Assembly: GCF_008056315.1 (NCBI RefSeq)
Contig: NZ_VRKQ01000008.1
Coordinates: 1,072,957-1,136,956 of the forward strand
DNA from: Seonamhaeicola maritimus
Lineage (GTDB): Bacteria; Bacteroidota; Bacteroidia; Flavobacteriales; Flavobacteriaceae
DNA length: 64,000 bases
Reading direction: 5' to 3'
Shown: in pieces, positions 26,962 to 35,574 of the stretch
Layout: every line of letters begins with the position of its first letter
How positions within the stretch are numbered: the stretch's first letter is position 1
Position numbers and translations under genes: made by a program
The notes under the pieces: generated by a model
The model's database searches: none
Seen by the model: the letters and a program-made list of their open reading frames with translations, nothing else
Told to the model about the DNA's origin: nothing

Positions 26962-28578
26962 TTATAATAACCTGCCTCTTTTTCTAATTTTATCTATTTC
27001 AGCTGTAGATATAGAATCTGTATGATCACTATGCCCCCGTATAAAGTTTAAAAGAACTTTTATCTCTTCATTCGTTAGACTTTCTGAAAACCCGGGCATT
27101 ACATCATTATATTTTTCACCTTTCACTTCAATTTCTCCTGACATTCCAAAAAGTACTGTTTCTATAAGTTTCTTCTTGTTTGCAATGGTTTTCGTTCCAC
27201 TCAGTGGAGGAACAAAATTTGGAATACCTTCTCCTCTGCTCATATGACAAGATGCACAGTTGTTTTGATAAAGAAGCTTTTCAGGTGATGACTGAACAAA
27301 CATTTGAGTGGGTTCATCATCTTCAGTAAAGACTTTTAGATTCTTAAATTTTTTCTCCTCATAATTGTGTAATACCGAAATTTTAAGTATTCTATCATTA
27401 CCTTCTTTTGGGACACTGTCATACATCCATTTGTATCTTGGAATATGCCAGTCCGAATTGCTAGTAATAACATATATATCACCCTTAGAAGAAACACATA
27501 GATCCCTAAGGCGACCAAATTGCTTCTGCAAGTATATTTTTTTGTCTAAAATTTTATCCCCTTCTTTATTTAGTTCAAAAAGCCAAAGGGCACATCCTTT
27601 TAAAGTTGTTTGCAATAAATGGTTTTTCCATTCTGGAATAGCTTTGTGATTGTAATAATCCAACCCAGCAGGAGCAATGGTAGGTGTCCAGGAGTAAAGA
27701 GGTTCAGTAATATTCAGTGAGTCACAGAAAGTCGTTTCAATATTTTTATCACAATATCCTTGTACATATGGCCACCCATAGTTGCCCATAGGTTTTATTA
27801 AGTTAATTTCATCATCGTTATCTGTACCATGTTCAGAGGAATAAATTTTACCATTAGCTATTACAAGTCCTTGTGGGTTTCGATGGCCCATAGAAAAGAA
27901 ATAACTATTCGGAATAGGATTGTCTTTAGGAATACTTCCGTCAAGATTCATTCTAAGGACTTTCCCTGGTAGTCTTGATTTTGTTTGTGCATTTTTGGAA
28001 TTTGCCGCATCACCCAATGCTAAATGAAGTTTGTTTTCCTCACTGATGCATAGCCTAGATCCATTGTGAGCTCTAAAAGCAGGAATATTTGATAAAACAG
28101 GTTTAGGATTAATAAGGGTGTCTTCGTTAAAGGAATATTCATATTGCATCACCTTAGATCTGAAATAATTAATGTTTCCACTAAAGTCTAGTTCGTCAAT
28201 ACTTGTTGAGTCAATATAGGTGTAATGCACGTATATGTGTGGAGTATTCTTAAAATCTGGATGCAAGACCATACCAAGTAGGCCAGGAGTACGCCCTCCT
28301 GAATAAATGTCTTGGATATTTAAAACTGTTTTAACTTTTCCATTAGATAAATCCATGCGCATTATTTTTCCTTTTCTTTCAGTAAACCAAAGATGTTCAT
28401 CTGAACCCCACACAATTTCCCAAGGTTGATCTAAATCTCGTACAACCTCACTAACAAGTAACTGCGTATTATTTAATTGGAGTATGAATTTAGGCTTTTC
28501 GAAGGGGGCGCGATCAATATGTTCTGAATTTTTACAATTGGTTAATATGACGAAAAGAATTAGTAATAATTTTTTCAT
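26962..28578 (-). CDS. PQQ-dependent sugar dehydrogenase-like lipoprotein fused to cytochrome c
   Basis: 538 residues. Lipoprotein signal ending LTNC (Cys15). Residues ~35-420 form a six-bladed propeller of the soluble aldose dehydrogenase (GSDH) type: LDQPWEIVWG, LLGMVLHPDFK, FRAHNGSRLCI, GHRNPQGLVI, SSEHGTDNDDEINL, GNYGWPYVQGY. Residues 441-530 form a class I cytochrome c with CASCH (441-445) and a likely axial Met494 (NDVMPGF). It would oxidise a sugar and pass electrons to its own haem in the periplasm or at the outer membrane. Neighbouring genes are a KDG kinase and an epimerase. Confidence 0.88.
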   Translation of the reverse strand: MKKLLLILFVILTNCKNSEHIDRAPFEKPKFILQLNNTQLLVSEVVRDLDQPWEIVWGSDEHLWFTERKGKIMRMDLSNGKVKTVLNIQDIYSGGRTPGLLGMVLHPDFKNTPHIYVHYTYIDSTSIDELDFSGNINYFRSKVMQYEYSFNEDTLINPKPVLSNIPAFRAHNGSRLCISEENKLHLALGDAANSKNAQTKSRLPGKVLRMNLDGSIPKDNPIPNSYFFSMGHRNPQGLVIANGKIYSSEHGTDNDDEINLIKPMGNYGWPYVQGYCDKNIETTFCDSLNITEPLYSWTPTIAPAGLDYYNHKAIPEWKNHLLQTTLKGCALWLFELNKEGDKILDKKIYLQKQFGRLRDLCVSSKGDIYVITSNSDWHIPRYKWMYDSVPKEGNDRILKISVLHNYEEKKFKNLKVFTEDDEPTQMFVQSSPEKLLYQNNCASCHMSRGEGIPNFVPPLSGTKTIANKKKLIETVLFGMSGEIEVKGEKYNDVMPGFSESLTNEEIKVLLNFIRGHSDHTDSISTAEIDKIRKRGRLL

Positions 28579-28741
28579 TTATAAGTTACTTTTTAATTAA
28601 AATGATATCGCCTAACCTTAAAAATTAGCTAATATTGATATTTGAAATAAATATTTGATTGTCAATAATTAAATTGGTTTGTTGCTAGAAAATAGTTGCT
28701 TGTGTAATTTTTTACAATTGTGTGTTATGGATCTTGGTGAG

Positions 28742-29887
28742 TTAACCTTTTTTAGCCTTCCACTTTTTCAGAATCTCTTTTTCTCGTTTCATAAAAGAGC
28801 GTTCACCACTTAAAATATTATCCCGTCTTTCTTGTGAAACAGCATCAGAATACCACCAATCTTTAGTTACGCTAACAGTATCTGATAACGAACGAAATGT
28901 GAGACCAGATTCTATAGATTTACGGGTATCTGTTTTAGACATGCCTGCGTATTTAGGTAATTGTATAACCCAGGGTTGTATTCCAATGATGCTATTCTCT
29001 TTTAAAAACACAAAATCATCAATTTGGATATAATTAATTGGGCAATTATAGCTGGCATGAATACCATGTACAAAGGCATTAGTTGTTAGTTCAAAACCAG
29101 GTCCAGCACCGTTGTAAATACCGGTAGTTTCATTTTCAACCAACCGTATCATCCACTCAGCTAAATCTCTTACGTCAATATATTGAACCACTTCGTCTTT
29201 AGTGCCTGGAATAATAAAATCGCCTCCTTTTTCTATTCTTGCTAACCAGTATGGAAAGCGGTCTGTAGGATCACCAGGTCCAACTATAAGATGAGGTCTT
29301 ACTACAAAAGTTCTATCTGCTCCAAACGTCTTAATAGCAGCTAATTCTGAGGTAGCTTTCATAACACCATAACCGTAAGTTGGTTTTTCGTCTTCAGATG
29401 CATCCTCGGGTATTTCAGTTACCACATCACGGGTTTCAGAAAAGTCATCACCTAAAAATGGGTAATATACGCTTACCGAAGATGTATACATGTAATATTT
29501 TATATGATCTACAAGTAGCTTAGCAGCGTCCTCGGTCCACTTGGTTTTTCTGCCAGAATTATCAATAACAACATCCCAAGTTCTATTTTTTAGTGCATCT
29601 AAATTATCTTCTCTATCTCCAACTAATTGTTCAACTTTAGAGAAAAGTTCTGAGTATATTTTTGGTTTTGTCTTTCCTCTGGAAAAGATAGAAACCTCAT
29701 GTCCTCTTTGAAGCGCATACGAAATTTGATGCGGCCCTAAAAAACTGGTGCCTCCAAGAATAAGGATTTTCAATTTTTTATTGCTTGGTTCAATATTGAT
29801 TAATTGGTTAAACGGACTAGCATGTAACATAGATGATAACCCTAACATGGCACTGATACCTATAAACTCTCTTCTGCTTTTTTTCAT
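28742..29887 (-). CDS. NAD-dependent epimerase/dehydratase family protein with Tat-type signal
   Basis: 381 residues. The N-terminus KKSRREFIGISAMLGLSSML fits a twin-arginine signal (SRREFIG), so export in folded form with its cofactor is likely. The Rossmann motif is ILILGGTSFLGPHQISYAL; later blocks are YMYTSSVSVYYPF, YGYGVMKATSELAA (YxxxK) and VRPHLIVGPGDPTDRF. The C-terminal region is typical for extended SDRs. Substrate unknown; sugar metabolism is suggested by the neighbours. Divergent from the kinase at 30060 with palindromic operator candidates between. Confidence 0.82.
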   Translation of the reverse strand: MKKSRREFIGISAMLGLSSMLHASPFNQLINIEPSNKKLKILILGGTSFLGPHQISYALQRGHEVSIFSRGKTKPKIYSELFSKVEQLVGDREDNLDALKNRTWDVVIDNSGRKTKWTEDAAKLLVDHIKYYMYTSSVSVYYPFLGDDFSETRDVVTEIPEDASEDEKPTYGYGVMKATSELAAIKTFGADRTFVVRPHLIVGPGDPTDRFPYWLARIEKGGDFIIPGTKDEVVQYIDVRDLAEWMIRLVENETTGIYNGAGPGFELTTNAFVHGIHASYNCPINYIQIDDFVFLKENSIIGIQPWVIQLPKYAGMSKTDTRKSIESGLTFRSLSDTVSVTKDWWYSDAVSQERRDNILSGERSFMKREKEILKKWKAKKG

Positions 29888-29991
29888 TTGATTAATTTTG
29901 ATGATGATTGATGAGACACGTATTTTTATTTAGTAATTGTTAAACAATGTAGTTAAAATTTATCATTAAATCAATCATGAAAAAATAATTC

Positions 29992-30011
29992 AAAATTGGT
30001 TAACCAATTTT
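29992..30011. promoter_or_regulatory. Perfect 20-bp palindromic operator candidate (core TTGGTTAACCAA)
   Basis: A perfect palindrome centred on GGTTAACC, 105 bases upstream of the epimerase ATG and 48 bases upstream of the kinase ATG, in the divergent intergenic region. The core resembles operators of GntR- and LacI-family sugar-acid regulators. No regulator gene is adjacent, so the protein is unknown. Confidence 0.55.
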
Positions 30012-30034
30012 AAAGAATTAACTATCTTGCAAGA

Positions 30035-30050
30035 AATTAACTAGTTAATT
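30035..30050. promoter_or_regulatory. Second palindrome AATTAACTAGTTAATT before the sugar kinase
   Basis: A perfect 16-bp palindrome ending 9 bases before the kinase ATG. A partial copy (GAATTAACTA) lies at 30015-30024. It could block transcription or ribosome access when bound; AT-richness makes chance occurrence possible. Confidence 0.4.
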
Positions 30051-30059
30051 CTAAATATA

Positions 30060-31064
30060 ATGGGGCAGGTTATAACATTTGGTGAGGTTTTAATGCGTAT
30101 ATCACCTAGAGGGAAAAAGAAATTTATTCAGTCTAATATGGTAGAATTCTTTTTTGGAGGAACCGAATTAAACGTTGGTATTTCAATCGCGAATTTTGGT
30201 GGTAAGGTGAAACATATTAGTGTAGTATCTGATGATTTTATTGGTGAAACGGCTATTGCCTATATCAATAAATTTGGAGTAAGTACGTCTTCAATAGCAT
30301 TTTCAAAACGTCCTTTAGGAGTTTATTTTTTAGAAATAGGTGCGGTTATGCGTCCTAGTGCTATTTCGTATAACAGGTCGCATTCGTCTTTTTCAGAGAT
30401 TAAACCACACATGGTTAATTGGGAAAAAGCGCTACGTAAAGGGGAGTGGTTTCATTGGACCGGAATTACACCGGCTTTATCTCAAGAAGCATTTAATATT
30501 TTAAAAGAAGGTTTAACGCTGGCCAGAGAAAAAGGAATGACCGTTTCTACGGATCCAACATACAGAAGTGGACTTTGGAAATATGGTAAAGATCCAAAAG
30601 AAGCCTTAGCAGAATTAATAAGCTTGTCAACCGTTTTTATAGGAGGAATTAATGAGATTAACGAGGTTCTTGGAACAAACTACTCTTATTCAAATGAAGA
30701 TTTCATTGCCGCTTCCACAGATCTTATGGAAAAATTTCCTTCAATAGAAAAGGTTTTCGATAAGATTAGAACCTCATTGAATTCATCTTGGCACAAAATA
30801 CGTGCGCGAATGTGGAACGGAAAAGAGTTTAGAGAAACCGAAGACCTAGATATCACCCATGTTGTTGACCGTATAGGTACCGGAGATGCATTTGCAGCAG
30901 GTTTAATTTACGGTTTGCAAAATTACGATGACTATAAAGCCATGGAATTTGGAAGCGCAGCATGCGCCTTAAAACACACTTATGAAGGCGATGTTAATTT
31001 GGCAACTGTAAAAGATGTTACGGCAATTTTAGAAGGAAATATTTCCGGAAGACTAAACCGTTAG
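30060..31064 (+). CDS. kdgK: PfkB-family sugar kinase, 2-keto-3-deoxygluconate kinase type (copy 2)
   Basis: 334 residues, collinear with the kinase at 25753: VITFGEVLMRISPRGKKKFIQS, FFGGTELNVGISIANFGG, EWFHWTGITPALS, ISTDPTYR-like TVSTDPTYRSGLWKYGK, and GTGDAFAAGLIYGLQ with the catalytic Asp. The shared phrases WFHWTGITPA and LKHT...GDVN show the two are paralogues, though clearly diverged. The predicted reaction is ATP-dependent phosphorylation of 2-keto-3-deoxygluconate. Two palindromes stand just upstream. It converges on the CBM9-like gene with 8 bases between stops. Confidence 0.82.
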   Translation: MGQVITFGEVLMRISPRGKKKFIQSNMVEFFFGGTELNVGISIANFGGKVKHISVVSDDFIGETAIAYINKFGVSTSSIAFSKRPLGVYFLEIGAVMRPSAISYNRSHSSFSEIKPHMVNWEKALRKGEWFHWTGITPALSQEAFNILKEGLTLAREKGMTVSTDPTYRSGLWKYGKDPKEALAELISLSTVFIGGINEINEVLGTNYSYSNEDFIAASTDLMEKFPSIEKVFDKIRTSLNSSWHKIRARMWNGKEFRETEDLDITHVVDRIGTGDAFAAGLIYGLQNYDDYKAMEFGSAACALKHTYEGDVNLATVKDVTAILEGNISGRLNR

Positions 31065-31072
31065 TATATATT

Positions 31073-31840
31073 TTACTCTACAAGTTCCATCAACCCAAAC
31101 ATATCTGGTTGGTGGACATCCTTGATTTCAATATTTTCAACAGGATAAATAGTAGTGGTAGATCTATCTTCGCCTTCAATAGTATTACGATCTTGTCGTA
31201 AAGCTAAGAACATATATTTTGTGCCTTTTTCAATAGGATAGGCTCTGTCTAAGCCCCATAAAACATTATAAGGTATTTTAAATTCCATAGTCCATCCTTT
31301 GTCAGTATCAGAGTTGTCATTTATGGTGCCATCAATTTGCACACCAATATCATAATTGGGGTTGTACCATTTTGCCGCAAGGTTTTTGCCTTTTTCAAAA
31401 TCATTCAAGAAAAGCACATCGTTTTTAACTTTGGTTACACTTACTTCCAAGGCAATATGGGCATTTAGAGGTTTAGGTGCAGGAATCAGGAATAATTCTG
31501 CACAGTCATCAAAATACGGGGCACCATCTCTTTTAGTTTCTCTAGCTACAATATGTGTGTCTTCACATTCAAAAAAGAGATATAGGTTTTCATCATCCCA
31601 AAGCATTCTATAAACGGTATTCTGATGCTCGTTTTTAGTTTCTGCCTGATAGAAATAATTTAATGAGCGGGCTTCGGCCTTTTTCCAAACAGTTTCATTC
31701 ATGATGCCATCAATTACAATAGAATCTGTTGCTTTCAAAACTTTATAAGTTGGTCTTTCATTGGTATCGGCTTTTTGTTTGTTGCAGCTAAAAAAGCCAA
31801 TAAATAATAAAGGTAAAAAGAGCTTGTGAAAGTTGTTCAT
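31073..31840 (-). CDS. Carbohydrate-binding family 9-like lipoprotein
   Basis: 255 residues. Lipoprotein signal ending FFSC (Cys19). The remainder is a single CBM9-like beta-sandwich: DSIVIDGIMNETVWKKAEARSL, YRMLWDDENLYLFFECED, DDCAELFLIP, GWTMEFKIPYNVL. These domains bind terminal sugars or occur in sugar-sensing lipoproteins; no catalytic module is attached. Divergent from tonB and convergent with the kinase gene. Confidence 0.85.
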   Translation of the reverse strand: MNNFHKLFLPLLFIGFFSCNKQKADTNERPTYKVLKATDSIVIDGIMNETVWKKAEARSLNYFYQAETKNEHQNTVYRMLWDDENLYLFFECEDTHIVARETKRDGAPYFDDCAELFLIPAPKPLNAHIALEVSVTKVKNDVLFLNDFEKGKNLAAKWYNPNYDIGVQIDGTINDNSDTDKGWTMEFKIPYNVLWGLDRAYPIEKGTKYMFLALRQDRNTIEGEDRSTTTIYPVENIEIKDVHQPDMFGLMELVE

Positions 31841-31961
31841 AATTTAAAATTTGAGTTAACTAAAGTAACATATTAAAGCCTATAAGCCATACGTTTACAT
31901 GATTTTTGTCATAGTTTTTTACGATGTAAAATCTTAAATTTAAGATACAAATATTAGAGTC

Positions 31962-32690
31962 ATGAAACCAAAAAAGAATCCAAAATTAGAAATAGGGCGC
32001 AATAGTAGCTTATATTTTGCTATTGGTCTTAATTTGATGTTACTTCTTTCGTGGCAAATGTTAGAATTCAAAACCTACGAAAATGACGTAGTATCAATTG
32101 ATGTATTAGAGGTAGTAAGTGAGTTTGAAGAAGAAATTCCTGTTTTAGATCAAGTAGCACTACCACCTCCACCGCCGCCACCTGCAGTTCTTCAAGAGAA
32201 TCTGCAAATTGTTGAGGATGTTGAAGATGTTGAAGAAACTATTATTGAAAGTTCTGAAACAGATCAAAGTGATGCCATAGTCGAAGTTATTCATGTTGAA
32301 GATGTTGAGGTTGTAGAAATAGAAGAAGAAGTTGAAGTGGCTTTTGCTGTAATTGAAGATGTTCCGGTTTTTCCTGGATGTGAAGGTTTGTCTAAGTCCA
32401 AAAGTAAAGAGTGTTTCCAAAAAAAAATGCAAGAGCACGTTGTTAAACATTTTTCATATCCAGCGGCTGCCTTAGATTTAGGTATTCAAGGTAGAGTTTC
32501 CATTATTTTCACTATAGATACTCAAGGATATGTAGCTGGTATACGTTCTAGAGGACCAGATAAAATTTTAGAGAAAGAAGCTGAACGTATAATTGGATTA
32601 TTGCCAAAAATGAGACCTGGCAAACAACGTGGTAAACCTGTTAAAGTATCCTATGCGGTTCCTATATTCTTCAAGTATCAAGAAGGTTAA
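31962..32690 (+). CDS. tonB: TonB-type energy transducer
   Basis: 242 residues. A short cytoplasmic N-terminus, one membrane helix (SSLYFAIGLNLMLLLSWQML), a proline run (LPPPPPPPA), a long acidic valine/glutamate-rich spacer instead of the usual Pro-Lys region, and a C-terminal TonB domain (HFSYPAAALDLGIQGRVSIIFTIDTQGYV...VSYAVPIFF). It transfers proton-motive energy to outer membrane receptors such as the one encoded at 23568. A terminator follows. No exbB/exbD genes are present nearby. Confidence 0.92.
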   Translation: MKPKKNPKLEIGRNSSLYFAIGLNLMLLLSWQMLEFKTYENDVVSIDVLEVVSEFEEEIPVLDQVALPPPPPPPAVLQENLQIVEDVEDVEETIIESSETDQSDAIVEVIHVEDVEVVEIEEEVEVAFAVIEDVPVFPGCEGLSKSKSKECFQKKMQEHVVKHFSYPAAALDLGIQGRVSIIFTIDTQGYVAGIRSRGPDKILEKEAERIIGLLPKMRPGKQRGKPVKVSYAVPIFFKYQEG

Positions 32691-32724
32691 GGTCTGTAAA
32701 TAGAATTCTTTATATCAATGTGTG

Positions 32725-32758
32725 AACCAAGAGGTATTTATTTATCTCTTGGTTTTTT
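32725..32758 (+). terminator. Rho-independent terminator after tonB
   Basis: Stem AACCAAGAG/CTCTTGGTT with a 12-base loop, then T6. It separates tonB from the promoter of the sensor operon. Confidence 0.8.
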
Positions 32759-32778
32759 GTTTAAATATAGAATAGTTT

Positions 32779-32854
32779 ACAATTCGTCATTAAAATTCTA
32801 CGGTTCGGTCATTCCCTTTTTAAAAACCTTGGTTTATGCTAGATATTTGTTTCA
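32779..32854 (+). promoter_or_regulatory. Promoter of the 2TM/LytTR operon with tandem LytTR-like boxes
   Basis: Boxes ACAATTCGT (32779-32787) and ACGGTTCGG (32800-32808), 21 bases apart start to start, each one change from [TA][AC][CA]GTTN[AG][TG]. The -7-like GATATTTG ends at 32849, and ATTTGTTTCA starts 37 bases after the second box, exactly as upstream of the receptor gene at 23568. A similar AAAAAACGAA follows in both leaders. Autoregulation by the LytTR protein encoded at 36385 is the simple reading. Confidence 0.6.
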
Positions 32855-32894
32855 CAATTAAAAAACGAACAGTTATTAATCTAAATTTTTTAAA

Positions 32895-33518
32895 ATGAAA
32901 CATCTAATCATCATTGCAACACTATTAGTTACAGGAATTGTACAATCTCAAACTAATTACGAAAAAGGAATGCAAAAAGCATTTGAAATTTGGGGAAGTG
33001 GTAACCCAACTGAAGCTACTAATTTATTTGAAAGAATAGCCAATGCAGAAACAGATAATTGGTTGCCTCCGTATTACGCAGCTCAAGTTAATATAGTAAG
33101 TAGTTTTGGGGAGAAAGACAAAGACAAGCTAACCGCTCAACTAAAAAAAGCCCAAGACTTTTTAAATGATGCAACAGCCATTTCTAAAGACAACCCTGAA
33201 ATTATGGTAATGCAGGCTCTGTTATATACGGCCTGGGTAGCCTATGATGGTGCTAATTATGGTATGACCATGTCTCCTAAAGTAGTAGAACTTTACACCA
33301 AAGCTAAGGCTATAGCGCCAGATAATCCTAGGGTAGTTTATAGCGAAGCGGAATGGAATATTGGTGGCGCACGATTTTTTGGTCAAGACACAACACCATT
33401 TTGTAAAGATTTAGAAAAAGCCAAAGAACTTTTTGCTAATTTTAAACCAGAAACACCATTTCATCCAAATTGGGGAAAAGAACGAGTAGATATGTTATTG
33501 CAATCTTGCGCTAAGTAA
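32895..33518 (+). CDS. Secreted TPR-like protein, first gene of the sensor operon
   Basis: 207 residues. Signal peptide MKHLIIIATLLVTGIVQSQ, then helical repeats resembling tetratricopeptides (EKGMQKAFEIWGSGNPTEATNLFERIANAE, LLYTAWVAYDGANYG, AKAIAPDNPRVVYSEAEW). No catalytic motif. The position as first gene before a LytS-like kinase, 33 bases apart, suggests a periplasmic role in signal detection or an effector under autoregulation; this is inference. Confidence 0.75.
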   Translation: MKHLIIIATLLVTGIVQSQTNYEKGMQKAFEIWGSGNPTEATNLFERIANAETDNWLPPYYAAQVNIVSSFGEKDKDKLTAQLKKAQDFLNDATAISKDNPEIMVMQALLYTAWVAYDGANYGMTMSPKVVELYTKAKAIAPDNPRVVYSEAEWNIGGARFFGQDTTPFCKDLEKAKELFANFKPETPFHPNWGKERVDMLLQSCAK

Positions 33519-33551
33519 TTAAATCTAATAATTAATAATTAAAATATAAAA

Positions 33552-34895
33552 ATGAAGGACCTGGTTAAAAATATCATTATCTGTTTTTGTATAGGAATAG
33601 TTGTTTTTCTAATTGGGAACTTCCTTTATAACGGCTTTAATTTTGAAAGCACACAAGATTTCTTAGTTAGTTTTGCATTATATCAACTATTCTCTTTTGT
33701 TATAGGGTTTTCCAATATGTATTTTTTCGATTATATGAATAGTAGAAATTGGAAAAAGAATCAGATGGTTAAGCGTATTTTAATTGGAATCATTGGTGCC
33801 ACTTTAATTACTTTAATTTGCCTTTTTGTTTTGAATTTGGTTGTGGCTTTTACCCTTAGAGGATTGTCCTTTCAAGAGTTTTTAGCTAATCAATCATTTA
33901 AGCAATATCAGTTTGGTTTGTGGATTACTTTGACAGCATTAATAATATTTCATTTTATATATTTCTATAATAAGTATCAGCAAAACAGGATAAAAGAACA
34001 AAAGGTAATTGCAGGTACAGCTAGTGCTAAATTTGATGCTTTAAAAAATCAATTAGACCCACATTTTCTGTTTAATAGTTTAAATGTGTTAACCAGTTTA
34101 ATAGAAGAGCATCCAGAGAAGGCACAAGATTTTACCACGTCTCTATCTAAAGTTTACAGATACGTGTTGGAGCAGAAAAATAAAGAACTAGTATCTGTTG
34201 ATGAGGAACTACAATTTGCAAAGACTTATATGTCATTGCTTAAAATGAGATTTGAAGATAGTATTGTTTTTACACTGCCTTCAAAAGCATCTAACCCTGA
34301 GAGTAAAGTGGTGCCTTTATCATTACAACTGCTGTTAGAAAATGCAGTGAAGCACAATATGGTAACCAGTAGCAAACCGTTGCATATTAGAATTTTTGAA
34401 GACAGTGGATACTTAGTAGTAGAAAACAACCTGCAGCCAAAGCAGATAGTAAAAAAGAGTAGTGGTGTTGGATTAAGTAATATCATGCAACGCTATGATT
34501 TATTAACAACAAGAAAAATAGATATCACAAAAGAAACAAGTAAGTTTTCGGTTGCTATACCAATGCTTACAAAACAAATATCAGTTATGAAACATCAATC
34601 ATCAAAAGACATAGACGACAGTTATTTACGTGCAAGAGATCATGTAGAAGAACTTAAAGGGTTTTATTATAGCCTTATTTCATACGTATTCGTTATACCA
34701 TTTTTAGCCTTTATAAACTATAAAACTTCATGGCACTTCCAGTGGTTTTGGTTTCCAATGTTTGGTTGGGGAATAGGGTTAGCAATTCAAGCTTTCAGAG
34801 TTTTTGTAAACGACGGCGCTTTTGGACGTAGTTGGGAAAAACGTAAGATTGAAGAATTCATGCAGCAAGAAGAAGAGGATACGCGATGGGATTAA
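33552..34895 (+). CDS. LytS-like sensor histidine kinase with C-terminal 2TM domain
   Basis: 447 residues. Four N-terminal membrane helices (about 5-26, 38-60, 75-100, 121-140). The His_kinase domain has LDPHFLFNSLN with the phosphorylated His171. The ATPase N-box is LLENAVKHN (Asn264) and the G-box GVGLSN (305-310). Residues 358-447 add a 2TM domain (RARDHVEELKGFYYSLISYV...GWGIGLAIQAF...SWEKRKIEEFM). The catalytic core thus sits between two membrane regions. It should phosphorylate the LytTR regulator encoded three genes downstream. Confidence 0.92.
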   Translation: MKDLVKNIIICFCIGIVVFLIGNFLYNGFNFESTQDFLVSFALYQLFSFVIGFSNMYFFDYMNSRNWKKNQMVKRILIGIIGATLITLICLFVLNLVVAFTLRGLSFQEFLANQSFKQYQFGLWITLTALIIFHFIYFYNKYQQNRIKEQKVIAGTASAKFDALKNQLDPHFLFNSLNVLTSLIEEHPEKAQDFTTSLSKVYRYVLEQKNKELVSVDEELQFAKTYMSLLKMRFEDSIVFTLPSKASNPESKVVPLSLQLLLENAVKHNMVTSSKPLHIRIFEDSGYLVVENNLQPKQIVKKSSGVGLSNIMQRYDLLTTRKIDITKETSKFSVAIPMLTKQISVMKHQSSKDIDDSYLRARDHVEELKGFYYSLISYVFVIPFLAFINYKTSWHFQWFWFPMFGWGIGLAIQAFRVFVNDGAFGRSWEKRKIEEFMQQEEEDTRWD

Positions 34896-34906
34896 CAACA
34901 AGCATC

Positions 34907-35569
34907 ATGAAAAATTTTAATAATGAAGAAAAATATATTAGCGCCAAAAAGCGTGTAGATGATATAAAAGCATTCTATACTCATCTAGTAGTATATGTTT
35001 TAATAAATATATTCATATCTTCTATAAAAATTACATTTAACATCAGAGGAGGAGAGTCTTTTTCTGAGGCATTCTTTGATTTTTCAACATTCGCCGTTTG
35101 GATGGCTTGGGGTATAGGTATAACATTTCATGGTTTTGCCGTATATAGCGAAAGTACCCTGTCTTTTAGACGATGGAAGGAGAAGAAACTACAGCAATTT
35201 TTAGATGAGGAAGAAGCCAATTTTATAGCAACTAATAATCAATTAGGTATAGAAAACCAAGAAGTAGATTTCTCCAAAAGAGAGGCTTATTTCCACGCTA
35301 AAAAGAAAGTAGATGATTTAATGGGTTTTTGTTGGCATGCTGTAGTTTATATTGTTGTTAACATATTCATTCTTTCTGTACTATATTTTGTAACCAACTT
35401 ACCATTCACGGCTTGGTATACCTATGCTACACCTTTTTTCTGGGGCATTGGTTTAGGTATTCATGCTATCGCAGTTTTTGGTAAAAGTGTGGTATTCGGA
35501 AAAAAATGGGAACAACGTAAGATAAAAGATTTTATGCGTAAAGAAGAACAACGTAACCATTGGAACTAA
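34907..35569 (+). CDS. Protein with two tandem 2TM domains
   Basis: 220 residues from the ATG at 34907 (KNFNNEEKYISAKKRV directly before the first domain); an ATG at 34886, overlapping the kinase stop, is also possible. Two complete 2TM modules: residues ~8-105 (AKKRVDDIKAFYTHLVVYVLINIF, WGIGITFHGFAVY, RWKEKKLQQFL) and ~125-218 (AKKKVDDLMGFCWHAVVYIVVNIF, WGIGLGIHAIAVFG, KWEQRKIKDFM). Such modules occur only with LytS/LytTR-type genes to my knowledge and may interact with the kinase in the membrane. Confidence 0.85.
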   Translation: MKNFNNEEKYISAKKRVDDIKAFYTHLVVYVLINIFISSIKITFNIRGGESFSEAFFDFSTFAVWMAWGIGITFHGFAVYSESTLSFRRWKEKKLQQFLDEEEANFIATNNQLGIENQEVDFSKREAYFHAKKKVDDLMGFCWHAVVYIVVNIFILSVLYFVTNLPFTAWYTYATPFFWGIGLGIHAIAVFGKSVVFGKKWEQRKIKDFMRKEEQRNHWN

Positions 35570-35574
35570 GTATT

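Noticed and set aside
32160-32450. Antisense 96-codon frame within tonB
   Set aside because: Arises from the reverse of the proline and Glu/Val-rich repeat codons.
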